Assembly (NCBI GenBank): GCA_033977485.1
Contig: CM066985.1
Location: forward strand, 75,459,045 to 75,523,044
Direction of reading: 5' to 3'
Length of the DNA stretch: 64,000 nucleotides
Source: Hydrangea macrophylla
Lineage: Eukaryota; Streptophyta; Magnoliopsida; Cornales; Hydrangeaceae
Shown here: positions 35,300-47,675 of the stretch, in pieces
Layout: the number at the start of each line of letters is the position of its first letter
How positions within the stretch are numbered: position 1 is the first letter of the stretch
Made by a program: the position numbers and the translations under genes
The notes under the pieces: generated by a model
Seen by the model: the letters and a program-made list of their open reading frames with translations, nothing else
Database searches by the model: none
What the model was told of the DNA's origin: nothing

Positions 35300-36390
35300 T
35301 CGAGGGTAAACGCAAATCTGTTGCGAGAACTGAGAATATAACTCTGTTATATTCCAAAACGAGGGTAGTCGCAAATCTGTTACGAGAACCGGAAATATAA
35401 ATCTGTTATATTCCAAAACGAGGATAAACGCAAATCTGTTGCGAGAACCGAGAATATAAATCTGTTATATTCCAAAACGAGGGTAAACGCAAATCTGTTG
35501 CGAGAACCGGGAATGCAAATATGTTACGAGGATCGAGGGTTAACGCAAATATGTTGCGAGAGCCGAGAGTGCAAATATGTTACATTCTCAAACAAAGGAT
35601 CAACGCAAATATGTTACGAGGATCGAGGGTTAACACAAATATGTTGCGAGAACCGAGAATGCAAATATGTTACATTCTCGAACAAAGGATCAACGCAAAT
35701 ATGTTACGAGGATCGAGGGTTAACGCAAATATGTTGCGAGAACCGAGAATGCAAATATGTTACATTCTCAAACAAAGGATCAACGCAAATATGTTACGAG
35801 GATCGAGGGTTAACGCAAATATGTTGCGAGAACCGAGAATGCAAATATGTTACATTCTCGAACAAAGGATCAACGCAAATATATTACGAGGATCGAGGGT
35901 TAACGCAAATATGTTGCGAGAACCGAGAGTGCAAATATGTTACATTCTCGAACATAGGATCAACGTAAATATGTTACGAGGACCGAGAATATAAATATGT
36001 TATATTCTCAAAACGAGGGTTGACGCAAATATGTTGCGAGAACCGAGAATGCAAATATGTTACATTCTCGAACAAAGGATCAACGCAAATATGTTACGAG
36101 GATCGAGGGTTAACGCAAATATGTTGCGAGAACCGAGAGTGCAAATATGTTACATTCTCGAACAAAGGATCGACGCAAATATGTTACGAGGACCGAGAAT
36201 ATAAATATGTTATATTCTCAAAACGAGGAATGACGCAAAGATGTTGCGAGAACCGAGAATGCAAATATGTTACATTCTCGAACAAAGGATCAACGCAAAT
36301 ATGTTACGAGGATCGAGAATATAAATATGTTATATTCCCAGAACGAGGGTAAACGCAAATCTGTTGCGAGGACCGAAGACGTAAACCACA
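35300..36390. repeat. Tandem array: 60-bp then 90-bp units
   Basis: 35300-35500 has about 60-bp units (CGCAAATCTGTTGCGAGAAC). From about 35520 the unit is exactly 90 bp (starts of ATGTTACGAGGATCGAGGG at 35521, 35611, 35701, 35791, with ATATTACGAG at 35881), built of three diverged sub-units of about 30 bp that each begin GCAAAT(A/C)TGTT. Because 90 is a multiple of 3, long open frames arise on the plus strand, antisense to the element. They are by-products. Confidence 0.95.
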
Positions 36391-36399
36391 TTCAGAGGT

Positions 36400-38730
36400 C
36401 AGCAGGCTCATATCCAAATTCAATCTTCTCGAGGTTTGGAGTCCACAGATTCAATTTTCAAAATTTGGGATCAACCGACTCGAATTCAATTCAACTTTCA
36501 AAATTTGGAGTCCACGGACTCAATTTTAATTCAATTTAAAATCCTGGGGTCAATCAGACCCAAATTCAATTCAACTTTCAAAAACCTGGGGTCAATCGGA
36601 CCCAAATTCAACTCAATTTTCAAAAACATGGGGTCAATCGATCCCAAATTCACTTCAATTTTCAAAACCTGGGGTCAATCGGACCCAAATTCAATTCAAT
36701 TTTCAAAATTAGGAGTCAATCTAACTTGAATCAATTCATCTCTTCGAAATTGGGAGTCAATCAAACTCAAATCAATTCGTGTTTTCCAAAATTGGAGTCA
36801 TTCTGACTCTAGTCAATTCATCTTTTCAAAATTGGAGTCTTTCAGACTCGAGTCAATTCATCTTTTCAAAATTGGAGTCTTTCTGACTCTAGTCAATTCA
36901 TTCTTCTAAAACCAGGAGTCAATCAGACTCAAATCAGCTTAGATTCAACCAAACTCCCATTTATTCAATTTTCCAAAATCAGGAGTCAATTAGACTCTTT
37001 AATCAAATCAATTTCAAAATCCCGGAGTCAATCAGACTCCAATTTACTCTAATTCTCAAAATCCGGAGTAAATCAAACTCCTAATCAAATCAATTTTCAA
37101 GAGTCCGGAGTCAAGCAGACTCCAATTTATTCAATTTTCCTACAATCAAGAGTCAATCAGATTCAAATAAAAAATTTGCCCAATCAAGAGTCACTTTGAC
37201 TCAATTTCGAATTCAAATTCCGCTTATCAGGAGTCAATCAAACTCATTTCAAATAAATTCACCTTCTAAAATCATTTAGTCAATCAGATTCAAATAAATT
37301 CAATTTTCTAAAATCAGGAATCAATCATACTAAAAATAGGAGTCAATTGGACTCGAAGCAAATTCAATTTCACAAAATCGGGAGTCAATCAGACTTAGTT
37401 CTAAAATTGGGAGTCAATTAGACTCAAAGAATTTCAAATTTCTAAAAATAGGAGTCAATTGGATTCGAAACAAATTCAATTCCACAAAACCAGGAGTCAA
37501 TTAGACTCAATTCTAAAACTGGGAGTCAATCAGACTCAAAGAATTTCAAATTTCTAAAAATAGGAGTCGTCAGTCAGACTCAATTCTATTCGAATTCTAA
37601 AATCAGGAGTCAGTTGGATTCGAAACAAATTCAATTTCACAAAACCTGGAGTCAGACAGACTTTACTCAATTTAATTCAAAATTTGGAGTCAGTCAGACT
37701 CGAATCAGTTTAATTCCAAAAATCCGGAGTCTTTCAGACTTAATTCAATTTTCTAAAATCGAGAGTCCAACAAATTCCCTTCTTAGTCAAACAAATTTCA
37801 TTCCATTTACTTTCAAACATTCGGAGTCTAGTACATCAGACTCAAATTATTTCAAATTTCTAAATCGGGAGTCGGATGGACTTAAATTATTTCAAATATC
37901 TAAAGTCGGGGGTTCAATGGACTCAAATCCACTTCAATTTCCAAAATTGAGAATCGGTTAGACTCAATTTAATTCAATTCAGAGTTAAGCAGACTCACAA
38001 ATTCAAAGGGAGTCACGTGTATCCAAAAATTCAATTTTCTTACACAAGGAGTCAATAAATTCACATTTTAAAACAAAAGAGTCATTCAGATCCATGGACC
38101 CGTATTTCCACAACAACGGAGTCACTAGGACTCGAAAACTCGCATTTTATAACCACGGAGTCATTTGGACTCAAAATTTTCATTTTACATAGACGGAGTC
38201 TCGTATACTCAAAAATTCATATTTTACACAGACGGAGTCACGCAGACTCGAAATTTCATATTTCACAAAGTCAGAGTCACGCGGACTCAAAATTTTATTT
38301 CATTATTCAAACGAAGTCACACGGACTCAAAAATTCATATTTTACACAAACGGAGTCACATGGACTCGAAAGTTCATATTTTACATAAACGGAGTCATGC
38401 AGACTCAAAATTTTATATATTCACAAAGACGGAGTCATGTGGACTCGAAATTTCATTTCTTTATTCAAACGAAGTCACATGGACTCAAAAAATTCATATT
38501 TTACACAAACTGAGTCACGCGGACTCGAAAATTCATATTTAATATAAATAGAGTCATGCAGACTCAAATTTTCATATATTCACAAAGATGGAGTCATGCG
38601 GACTCGAAATTTCATTTTTTATTCAAACAAAATCACACGGACTCAACAAATTCACTTTTTACACAAACGGAGTCATATAAACCCAACAAACTTTTACTTT
38701 TATACAAATGGAGTCACACAGACTCAAAGA
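36400..38730. repeat. Array of GAGTC...GACTC dyads
   Basis: About fifty imperfect units of 35-60 bp, each carrying GGAGTC, 4-6 bases, then GACTC: a short inverted repeat separated by AT-rich linkers. Unit type changes along the array: GGGGTCAATCGGACCC (36540-36690), GGAGTCAATCAGACTC (36700-37980), then GGAGTCACGCGGACTC (38150-38720), where a higher-order period of about 158 bp is visible (TTATTCAAAC at 38303, 38461, 38620). Confidence 0.9.
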
Positions 38731-38747
38731 GTTAGTTTTTTTTTTTT

Positions 38748-38915
38748 AATGGGTAGTCCTCGGACTCAAAGAAATGATTTTACAAAAATGGGTAGTCCTC
38801 GGACTCAAAGAAATGATTTTTAAAAAAATGGGTAGTCCTCGGACTTAAAGAATTGATTTTACAAAAGTGGGTAGTCCTCGGACTTAAAGGAATGATTTTA
38901 CAAAAATGGGAAGTC
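38748..38915. repeat. 40-bp tandem repeat with AGTCCTCGGACT
   Basis: Four to five units of about 40 bp (GGGTAGTCCTCGGACT plus an AAAGAAATGATTTTACAAAA linker). The dyad AGTCC-TC-GGACT is a tightened form of the neighbouring GAGTC/GACTC dyads. Confidence 0.9.
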
Positions 38916-41900
38916 ATGATTGTGTCAAAAAGAGGGAAGTCACCTTTGCCCCTAGTCTTGGACCATTCTCATATTTCCACTTTTAGCATTGTGTTGTGAT
39001 AGTGTTTAAAACTCCTGCTTGCATTGCTCGTGGGATGCTTATGGAGACTTTTCAAATCTTTATTCATCATCTTAAACCCATACATTTGAGACTATTATTG
39101 ACTTATCAAAGGAGGACAGACCTGACAAAGCCAGTTACTCAAGATGACTAACAGAAATTCTACATTCATTATGAATCAATGTGCTTTCATCGTGAATAAT
39201 GTATCATCTCACCTTTCGTTTATTCATTATCTGACAAATGGTAGTACTTTGCTAATAAATCAAAATTTCAAAAACTTCCCCTTTATTGAATTCTTTGCCT
39301 ATCTAGAGTATGCTTCAAATAAGTGCTTTAGCTTATAGAATAAAAGACACTCCATTTCAAAGCGTTTCAAAACAGACTTGGTGACTTGAGGACTTGCATT
39401 TGGCAAATAGAGTTTGCCCCTAGTTTGAAAGAGACTTGGGGCTCGCCTCTAGGGTAAAATGGGGCTTTCAGCAAACGAAGTTTCCCCCTAGTCTTAAGGG
39501 CAAATAGGCTCATCCCAAGGGCCTTGAGAACATGTTGGTGCAGGATGCTTGCAATGCATTTACTCCCAATTTAGAGGTAATCATCATGAATGTGATGGGC
39601 TGAAGGGTGATGTCCCAATGCTGATTGGAAAACTTTGTTTGCCCCTAGTTTGGCAATACATATATGGTCCTAGGCAAATACAAGTTTGCTCCTAGTTTTT
39701 AAAAGATCATAACCATATGCGCAAAGGATTCAACTTATCCCCGAATAGGAATCAGGTCCAAGGTAATATGGCCAAGGCCTGAAAGGGCACACCATATTAT
39801 GACGATGGTGGTGACCGAACCAGATAGGTTGCCTACGTATCCCCGAGTGGGAATCAGGTCGAGCGTAGTTCAAGTACTCTGGAGGTCTTGAAAGAATTAG
39901 ACTTCAAGAATTGGTGGGCTTTTCGAGCCATGTTGCCATTTTAGGTCTAGGGAGTGCATGTTACTTGTGGTAGCCCTTGTGTAGCATGATGAACTACTTT
40001 TTCCTTTTTTCTCAGTTCTCTTTTATTTTCTTCCTTTTTTATTTGACGGTTGATTCTTTAACCTTTTCACTAGCCAGTTAATCTTTACAACTCTCATCAT
40101 GTTTTATTCATACTCTATCATATTCACAAAGTAATATCAGCCCTTCAAATCTTTATTCATTTTTCTCAAAGATATCCCTGCATTGTTTTAGGCTCACTTA
40201 GCGTTTGAGCTTGAAGCTGATAAGTCTCTCTTTTCATTTCTAATTTCTTTTCTTTGTTTAGAACAACACAATGCCTTGAGATAGTTCATGTGCTAATGAT
40301 CTACTTTGAAGTGCTCAAGAATTCTCAATCTTATCTATTCCCTGCCTTTTCTTTTCTCTTTCCTTTCTTTTCTCTACCTCACTATCTCTTATTCTCTTCA
40401 TGATTTTGACTGGCTAGGATTCGGATTTTGAAATCAACACGCATCTTTATTCTTGCTCTAACTTTTGCCTAGGCGCCCTTCCGGGTTTTCATCCTAGCGA
40501 GCTCTTTCTTCTTTCTTTCTTTTTTTTTTTTTTTTTTTTTTTTTGTGCTCTAACTTTTGCCTAGGCGCCCTTCCGGGTTTTCATCCTAGCGAGCTATTTT
40601 TTATTTTTCTTCTTTTTTTTGGAATAAGAAGTTCATTTAAAATGTCTGGCTACCATCAAGGACCAAGTTTATGGCTTTAGACTGGTTGGGCTCATCTTTT
40701 AGGCTTGGTATTTGAGAGAAGGGGATGGTGAGCAAGCTTCAAGTTCCAAGTTCATCTTTTCAAGATTGAGCAAGAGCATCTTTAAATTCTTGAAGTAAAG
40801 CTAATCGATTCTCTACTCCTCTTTGGATTTGGCACAGAATTTGCTTGATCGCTTGGGATCCTTTTCAATGCAAAGATTTATTAACAAAGCATTTTCCATG
40901 ATCGTTTGAAAAAGTGACTTTTTTTTTTTTTTTGCTTAATGATCCATACATTCACGACTTAGCACACTGAATCAAGAAAAATGAGATTTTATTCAACTAG
41001 TAGGGAAAGAGGATTACATCACTCGACTCGATAAACTCGACAAAGACTTGCAAACAAACTTGATAACAGACTGACCAGAAGGCTCGTCTGGACTTGACAT
41101 TTGACTCCAACTTAACATAACTCGACTACAGACTGGACTCGACTTGGTCTCAACTGGAGTGTCACAGACGATTTTCAAATTATTGGGTCCCCAGGAGCAT
41201 CCAAATTTGCTTTAGCAGCAGTATTTCAAAACACTATCACCTTACTAGCAACATATGTGCATAAACATCTCTCTTCCTATTATCTGTTCCTTCCTGACTA
41301 ATCTCGTGTTTGAATCTCTATACCAAACAGTGCTTGACTCGGATGCTATTTCGCTTACAACAACACTTATCTTTAATCAATTTTGACTGATTTTCTCAAG
41401 AGAATCTTATACTTCTATTGATTTTTATTAAATTTTATGCCAAGTGAAATGCTCATGAATGATTTATATGTAACACGAATGCAATGCATGTGTGTGCGTG
41501 CCTATTCTATATGCCAAACAAAAGAAAATTCTAATCCTAACACATAAACACATAAGCACATAAAATCCTCATCCATGTTGAGTGTGCTAATTTCTCCTTT
41601 CATTGTGATCCTCTTTACCCTTTCAAGGTTTTCAAATTTAGAATTTTTGAAATCCATTTGACGAGTATTTCCCCTAGATGATGGGATCTTTTCAAAATTC
41701 CTTAAGAAGCTTTCCTTTGAAGACAACAACATTTCTAAACAAAAGATGATTGGGTTGAAACTTTGCTTTTGAAATTTATTTGAAAATGATTTATTTAATT
41801 GCAGAGATTTCTTGGATTATATTCCTTAACAAAAACGTGATTAGGTCCAAATTTTGCTTTGAAAAAGCATTCCTTTAGTTGGTAAAACTTTTCAAATTCT

Positions 41901-42629
41901 TTCAAGAATTTTAGGTTCTTCTTTCAAATATGGTTGATTTGAAATTTTAATCCAAAAGTGAACTCCAAAAAAATTTTGAAAGAGCGATTGAATGCCTTGG
42001 AATAAAGATACCAAAAATCTATTTGCTTCCAAAAACGTATTTAAAATTCTTTGGGTAGGAGGATCACATGATCGGATTATTGTCATACTCTTCATGAATT
42101 CGGATGCATACAAGGTCAATGATGCTTAGCTTAGCAAGATGTAAGAGATGTAATCACATAATCAAGATCCAGCATGTTCCCAAATATCGTGGGACACGAG
42201 AATGAATTGCTAAAAGGTGATTAAAGGGTTACACATCTTTTATCAAGCAAGCATCGTCATCATCTCAAATAATCCCTTTCGGGCGTACAAAACTCCCTAG
42301 CACATAATCCGAATCAAAAATTAATTTTCTAAGATCGAAAGGTTCTATGGAAGCTATCATGCAAAGGCCGGGTTTTGGTCAAATAAGGGACCCTTGACAC
42401 ACACCCGATAGGATGCTTCATATACCAAAACATGGTACGAGATCAAGGGTGATCACACGGTCCCATGATGACTTGACCGACCGGGTTGCCCCGAGCCTCC
42501 AAGGTCATAGTTCCATGCAATCGACTGGCTAGACATGCAAGTGGAATGCAACAGGCACACAAAAATTAATTAATTTGATTAAAATGATGCTTTCAAGTCT
42601 AATCCTCGAGTGAACCCAAAATCAGAATT
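38916..42629 (-). other. LARD internal noncoding DNA
   Basis: 3.7 kb without a coding frame on either strand. Holds a second Tat-type motif (39826-39873), repeated TTTGCCCCTAGT phrases (39413-39700) and a 45-bp direct repeat starting CTCTAACTTTTGCCTAGGCG (40459 and 40549) separated by a T-run. By position it stands where leader and gag would be. Confidence 0.7.
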
Positions 42630-42679
42630 CTGGTCTGCGAAACCAGAGATTCTGGGTTCGATCCCCAGCAGAGTCGCCA
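42630..42679 (-). promoter_or_regulatory. LARD primer binding site, extended copy of tRNA-Arg positions 27-76
   Basis: The plus strand reads as the 3' half of a tRNA: anticodon stem CTGGT/ACCAG (42630-42634, 42642-42646) with 7-nt loop CTGCGAA, variable AGATT, T-arm CTGGG-TTCGATC-CCCAG (42652-42668), acceptor CAGAGTC, discriminator G and CCA (42677-42679). Three bases then separate it from the LTR. A normal primer site needs only the last ~18 nt; this has 50. The anticodon reads GCG. As the minus strand of the element is the sense strand, reverse transcription would start from the CCA end. Confidence 0.85.
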
Positions 42680-42682
42680 GAT

Positions 42683-45600
42683 TGTGGATACCGGCATTTG
42701 GGCCCACTTTTATTTTTAAAACAATTTTTCAAATTCAAGTACAAAGAGTCGCCACTTAATTTTTAAAAGGAAAATTAAGAAACCATTTTAAAGCAAACTG
42801 ATCTTTTGCGAAACCAAAGATAAACTGGGTCCGGGGATTATGGAATGAAAGGGGAAGGAGCCCGACGGACTAAAACACCCCCTTTCATCCTATCTCGCGA
42901 TAGGCCTCTACTCAACATCCTTTTTAATCAAATTAATAATCTAAGCATGCCCTCAATTAATACATATATAGGTATACATAACACAAGCATGTTGGAAATG
43001 GTGTAAAATTGCTAACGACAAAATATCATTCATAAGCCACGTAATTCAAATAGCAAACAACATGATATGCAATAGAGAACTAGAAAACATACCCGGGATC
43101 CAGCCGCGAATATTAAACGTGCAATGCATGCAAGAATAGAAATCCTAAGAAAAGGTCTCTATCACATATAAGCACATAAGGCAAGACCTAGTCTAAAGTG
43201 TCGCACATGGAGTTTGAAAATCAATTCAAAATCAAAGAAATGAATTAAACTAGAGAAGGGATGAGAAGTTGTACCTCAAATGCGCTACAAAACAAAGATT
43301 AGTACGCATGCCTTAGACAAGATATAATATCAAAGAGTAATTAATCCTAAGTCATGTTCAATTAGATTCATCTTAGACAAGAGATAAGTCCTACTTATGA
43401 ATATTAACATGTATGAATGAATGCATGAATATGAACAAGAATGGGACATGAATTTATTCACTAATTTGGATCACTAAGCCTCTGGGTTTAATCTAAATTA
43501 TCGTTATTCAAAACATGGTTTGAGTCCTAAGCCATTAAGAGACTATTTGAGTTGGAATAAATAAGATTAGACAAAAATGGTAGCAGTTTTTTATGAATTA
43601 CAGAGAGCGGACCAGACGTTTAAAAATAGGAATAAAATACTTTCAACGGTTGGATCTTAATTATTTTTGGATATGTTATGCCTCTGTGAGTCTAGTTTCT
43701 AACCCAAAAAGAAAATCGAGGTTTCAACGGTTAGATCTCCGGGAATACGGAAAATACTAGACCTCCCTCAGGATTCTGCAACTCTCTGTTCAGAGATCTT
43801 GTATGATTTTTTAAAAATAGCAAAAACATCCGAATTGCTTCATTCTTTTTAGGGAATCTTCCTAACACATTAAGGTTCTTATAAAAAATTATTAGAGGTC
43901 ATGAAAACTTGGTTAGAGTTCTGATCTATCAATTTTAAAACCGGTTTGCTGTTCTGAAACTATTATGAAATTCTGGACAGATTGTGGTTGTCTCACAAAA
44001 CTCATGATCAAACCATTCTAAGCATAAAGTCTTACCAAAACAAAAATTACAGTGGTAAAACAATGTGTTATTGACACTTTCCCGTTGGTTTCACTTGATT
44101 TCAACGGTTAGATTTCGAACTAAAAATCTTTGATCAAAAACAGTTTGTGAACCCACTGTTTTTATTTTTGCTAGTTCCACTTTGTTGATTGGCCTCAACT
44201 ATTAGATCATAATGTTGGGCTTAAACCAAATCATTTCTTCTACCATTTGATGGTCATTGAAGACTAAGGACCTCTTTAGACTCATGGATTTTTGATGAAA
44301 TATGAAATGGACTTCACAAAATCCCAAACAATGAACTCAAACTTATGGATCAAAACTTGAGTTCAAATCATTACTCCTACCACTTGGTGGTCATTGGAGG
44401 CTAAAGACACACATACATGTAGGTTTTGGATGAAGTATAGAGAACTTCTCAAAACCCAAGGAAGAGATTAGTCTAAGCCATAGAGGTGGACTTAAACTAA
44501 ACTACTTCTCCTACCATTTGATGGTCATTGGAGACTAAAAAAAAACAAATCTACTCTAATCTCCATGGAATATAGTATGAATTCCATAAGATTCATAGTA
44601 AAGAGATCCTAGTCATGAGTTGATATTAGTATCTCACCAACTATGTGTAGATTATGGCCATGATTCATTTTAATCTCCATATGGATCATAAGATCATAGG
44701 AAACTAAAGAATCAAACTCAAAGAGACTCATTAAGATATGTAAAATCTCATGAATCTTGTGAGAAAATTAGGAATAAGAAATCAAAGTTTATTTAGAAAA
44801 TTAGGAACAAAAGTTCTTTAAAATTAAACTCACACTTCTAAACTCAAGGCTTATTTAGATCCAAACTAATGAACTACCATGAGATTCAATCACAAATTCT
44901 ATGTGGTGTGTGATGAAATGAGGTAAGAAGAGAGGTTTTGAAAATGTGTAAAGATCCTAGAACTAGGAATTTGTGATTGAATTATTATTATATATATATA
45001 TATATATAGATTTGAAGGCTTTACCTCTAGATCTTCTCAAAACTTGTAGGGATATTGAATTCCTCAAGCTTTTCCTCTTTTTCTTCCTCAAGCTTCAAGC
45101 TCCTTCAATGGTGATTTGATGGTTGGGTAAAGATTTGGTGGGGTTTTGGGTATGAGATTGGTAGAGTTTCTCTCTCTATATATTTTCCTCTAAAGCTCTC
45201 CCAATATTTTTCTATACAATTCAAGTGTCTCCCCCAAAATGAGAGAAAATGAGTTCTTTTATAGACTTTCATTATCTTAGGGGCTAAGATAAGGGTAGAT
45301 AGGTCAATTTGGGGTGGGTTAGGAATATTCTATGGCATCTCTAACTCTCCATGACACTTCTATGTAATTCCAAGAAACTTGAAGGGCATTTAAGTTGGCT
45401 AGAATAAAGGAACATTCTAGAGCATCTTCAAAGCACATGGGAGATTAGTGCCCAACAAAGGGCTTTTTGGGTATTTACTTTGGATTAGGAATATGCCAAG
45501 GAATCTCTAACTCTCCAAATCACATGGGATACTTTCTTTTATTATTTTTCTTTTCTTATATATATATATATATATATATATGTATAGACACATTTTTCAT

Positions 45601-45950
45601 TTTAAATCTAAATTAATCATATGAGTCACCAAATAGTATCTTTTTCTTTTTTTCTTTTTGAATCTAAAAATATGAGAAACAATGTTATTTTTAGAAAATA
45701 TCATTATTATTATTATTATTTAATCTATTCCATTTTTTTTAAGAAAGTAACCCATGATCTAGTGAGCTCGAGACAAATGGTCAGTGATTGGCCAAATCTA
45801 GGGGTATTAGGAGCAAGGTTTGGGAACTTGAAGCTTTTCAGAAGTCGAAGCGATGAACTTGAAGAAAATCGTTGGGACATTATTCATCATTGATTTCTAG
45901 AGGTAAATCCCCCTAAGTTTAATAGTTCGGTCAAAATTGGGGTGTCTACA
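42683..45950 (-). repeat. LARD 5' LTR (right copy on plus strand)
   Basis: 3,268 bp, TGTGGATACCGG to GGGGTGTCTACA. Near-identical to the left LTR: differences include GAGCGG for GAGCAG, TTCCCG for TTCACG, and one T fewer near 45738. Confidence 0.95.
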
Positions 45951-45955
45951 GGGAT

Positions 45956-47068
45956 ATGTAATTTCAAAGTTAAGAATGCCAATTGCTATCCCATAATGAA
46001 AGATTGCAAAGCCACAAGTGGCTATATTTTCCAGAATTGGAGAATTGTTGACAAAGTCATGTGTTACTTGAAAAGGACCATGAACTTCTGATTACATTGT
46101 GTTTTCTGCTATCCTTAAAGGATACAACGATGTTGATTAGAATACCCTTTCAGATGACTCTAAGACCATAAGTGGATACACTTTTTAGTAATACTGGAGG
46201 CATAGTTTTATGGAAGTCTATAAAAATAGACTGTTTTGGTTAAATCCACGATAGAGCCAGAGATGATACCATTAGCTACTGCTAGTGATGGGAGCTTGGT
46301 TGAAAAGCCTGCTATAAGATACCCCTTCAAGGGAGAGATAGATACCAGCTGTGTTATCCACTGCGATAGTACCGCGTCTATTGCAAAAAGTTTAGAACCG
46401 TTATAACGGTAATAGGTGGTAGATACGTTGCAAGCACAACACTATATATTAGAGAGTTTGTCTCTACTAGAGTTATAAGAGTGGATAATGTGCGAGTCTA
46501 AGGAAGTTAAGTCACTTGTGATGGTAACCCAACCTATAGACTGGAGATCCCAAGAAATAGGTTCAAAGGGTAATAACAAGTCATGAAGTGATATGAGTGG
46601 AATCATGCTATTATGATACGGGGTTAACTCTCCAAGTCCATCCCTATGAAGGATGACATCCTGCAGCGATAGAAGGATGAGTTCATATAACTCTTAATGA
46701 GATCTAAACTCTATGTTGAGTGGGATACCTAGCTACAAGAGTATCCTTGATAGACTCACCTATGCGATTGTGGAAGTGTGGCCGCTTCCTATGGAATTTG
46801 GGCAAATTCTTTAGAGCCTTCACTATACTGGGATATAAGCGCATGGCCATACAAGTGCTGGTTTTTAAACTTCACCCTAGTAGGATTGTGTGTGTGGTGT
46901 TGTCTGAGATAGAGTTCAAAACTACGGTTACTCTAGTATAGTAAGAAGCAATATCACTATGTAAAGGTTCGAGTTGAAAAACACATTTACTTATGCATAA
47001 TCTTATGATATGTTGCTCGATGAAAAATTCTTTTATCTATCTAAATTTTATTAAAATAAGTGGGGGAT
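45956..47068 (+). pseudogene. Copia relic 2 RNase H region and 3' untranslated part, decayed
   Basis: Continues the copia sequence broken at 31577. Frames give EGYNDVDW-like, then DDSKTISGYTF, then GGIVLWKS-like pieces (46115-46230), the RNase H neighbourhood of copia pol, with stops and shifts. Ends with a purine tract AAGTGGGGGA before the LTR. Confidence 0.7.
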
Positions 47069-47089
47069 TGTTGTAGTATTTTTAATAAA

Positions 47090-47149
47090 GGGCAAATATC
47101 ACTTACACCCCTTGAGGTTTGCTCTAATCACACCCATCACCCCTCACGT
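47090..47149 (+). repeat. MULE left terminal inverted repeat
   Basis: Runs GGGCAAATATC... to about CCCCTCACGT and matches the reverse complement of 51629-51689. The transposase would bind here; the promoter of the transposase probably overlaps. Confidence 0.9.
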
Positions 47150-47675
47150 AGTAATATCATATAATTCTAACGGGCATTTAGGAAACTAATAGAATGTGCG
47201 ATTGTACACTTGTGCCCTTGCTGAGCTTGAAAGCCTCTTTCACCCCTGTTCAATTCATTTCCCAAATGTCCCAAATCTCCACACACTAATCTTCCCTCTT
47301 GTGAAACCCTAAACCATAATACCATCTGAACTTCCATCTCCAACCACCTCCGGCCTTCCATCTTCTACCTGTTGAAGATTCCTTCGAAATCCATAGGAAC
47401 CCACCGAAGAATATATACAACATTAAAGGTAAAAGACACCTTCGAAATCCGTAGGAACCTACCGAAGGTAAGCTTTTCGTGGATGTCCCATTGTTTGATT
47501 TTGAAAATCGTTGATGATTTTTTGGAAAAACATGAGTAACTTTTCATGAATGTTCTAGTATTTTTGAACTTAGCAAATGCTATTTCAAATGTTAGGGTTT
47601 GCTGATATTGATTTTCTTGTGTTTGGGTTTCAAAAAAATTACAAGAAGTTTGACATTACTTTCATAATTACAGGA

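Larger units (their letters stand above)
31583..45950 (-). mobile_element. Non-autonomous Tat/Ogre-like LARD (large retrotransposon derivative)
   Basis: Two LTRs of 3.27 kb (31583-34851 and 42683-45950) flank 7.8 kb with no gag, protease, reverse transcriptase or integrase in any frame. A perfect 5-bp target duplication GGGAT lies at 31578-31582 and 45951-45955. The primer site (tRNA-Arg) is beside the right LTR and the polypurine tract beside the left one, so the element reads on the minus strand. I count 15 substitutions and one 1-bp indel between LTRs, about 0.5%, so insertion was recent. With a commonly used plant rate (1.3e-8 per site per year) that is roughly 0.2 million years. It must borrow enzymes from a related autonomous element. 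Confidence 0.95.

Noticed and set aside
35498..36352. Long open frames encoding 30-residue repeats (QICYEDRG/ICCENRECKYV)
   Set aside because: They follow from a 90-bp tandem array whose unit is a multiple of three; open in two frames at once and antisense to the LARD.
36436..38823. Open frames across the GAGTC array
   Set aside because: Low-complexity repeats without stops by composition; change frame with each unit type.
35283..38915. CRISPR-like array
   Set aside because: Plant nuclear DNA; units are contiguous or decayed tandem repeats with no unique spacers of constant length.
42630..42679. tRNA gene
   Set aside because: Only the 3' half is present, the CCA is in the DNA, and it abuts an LTR, so it is a primer-site copy, not a gene.
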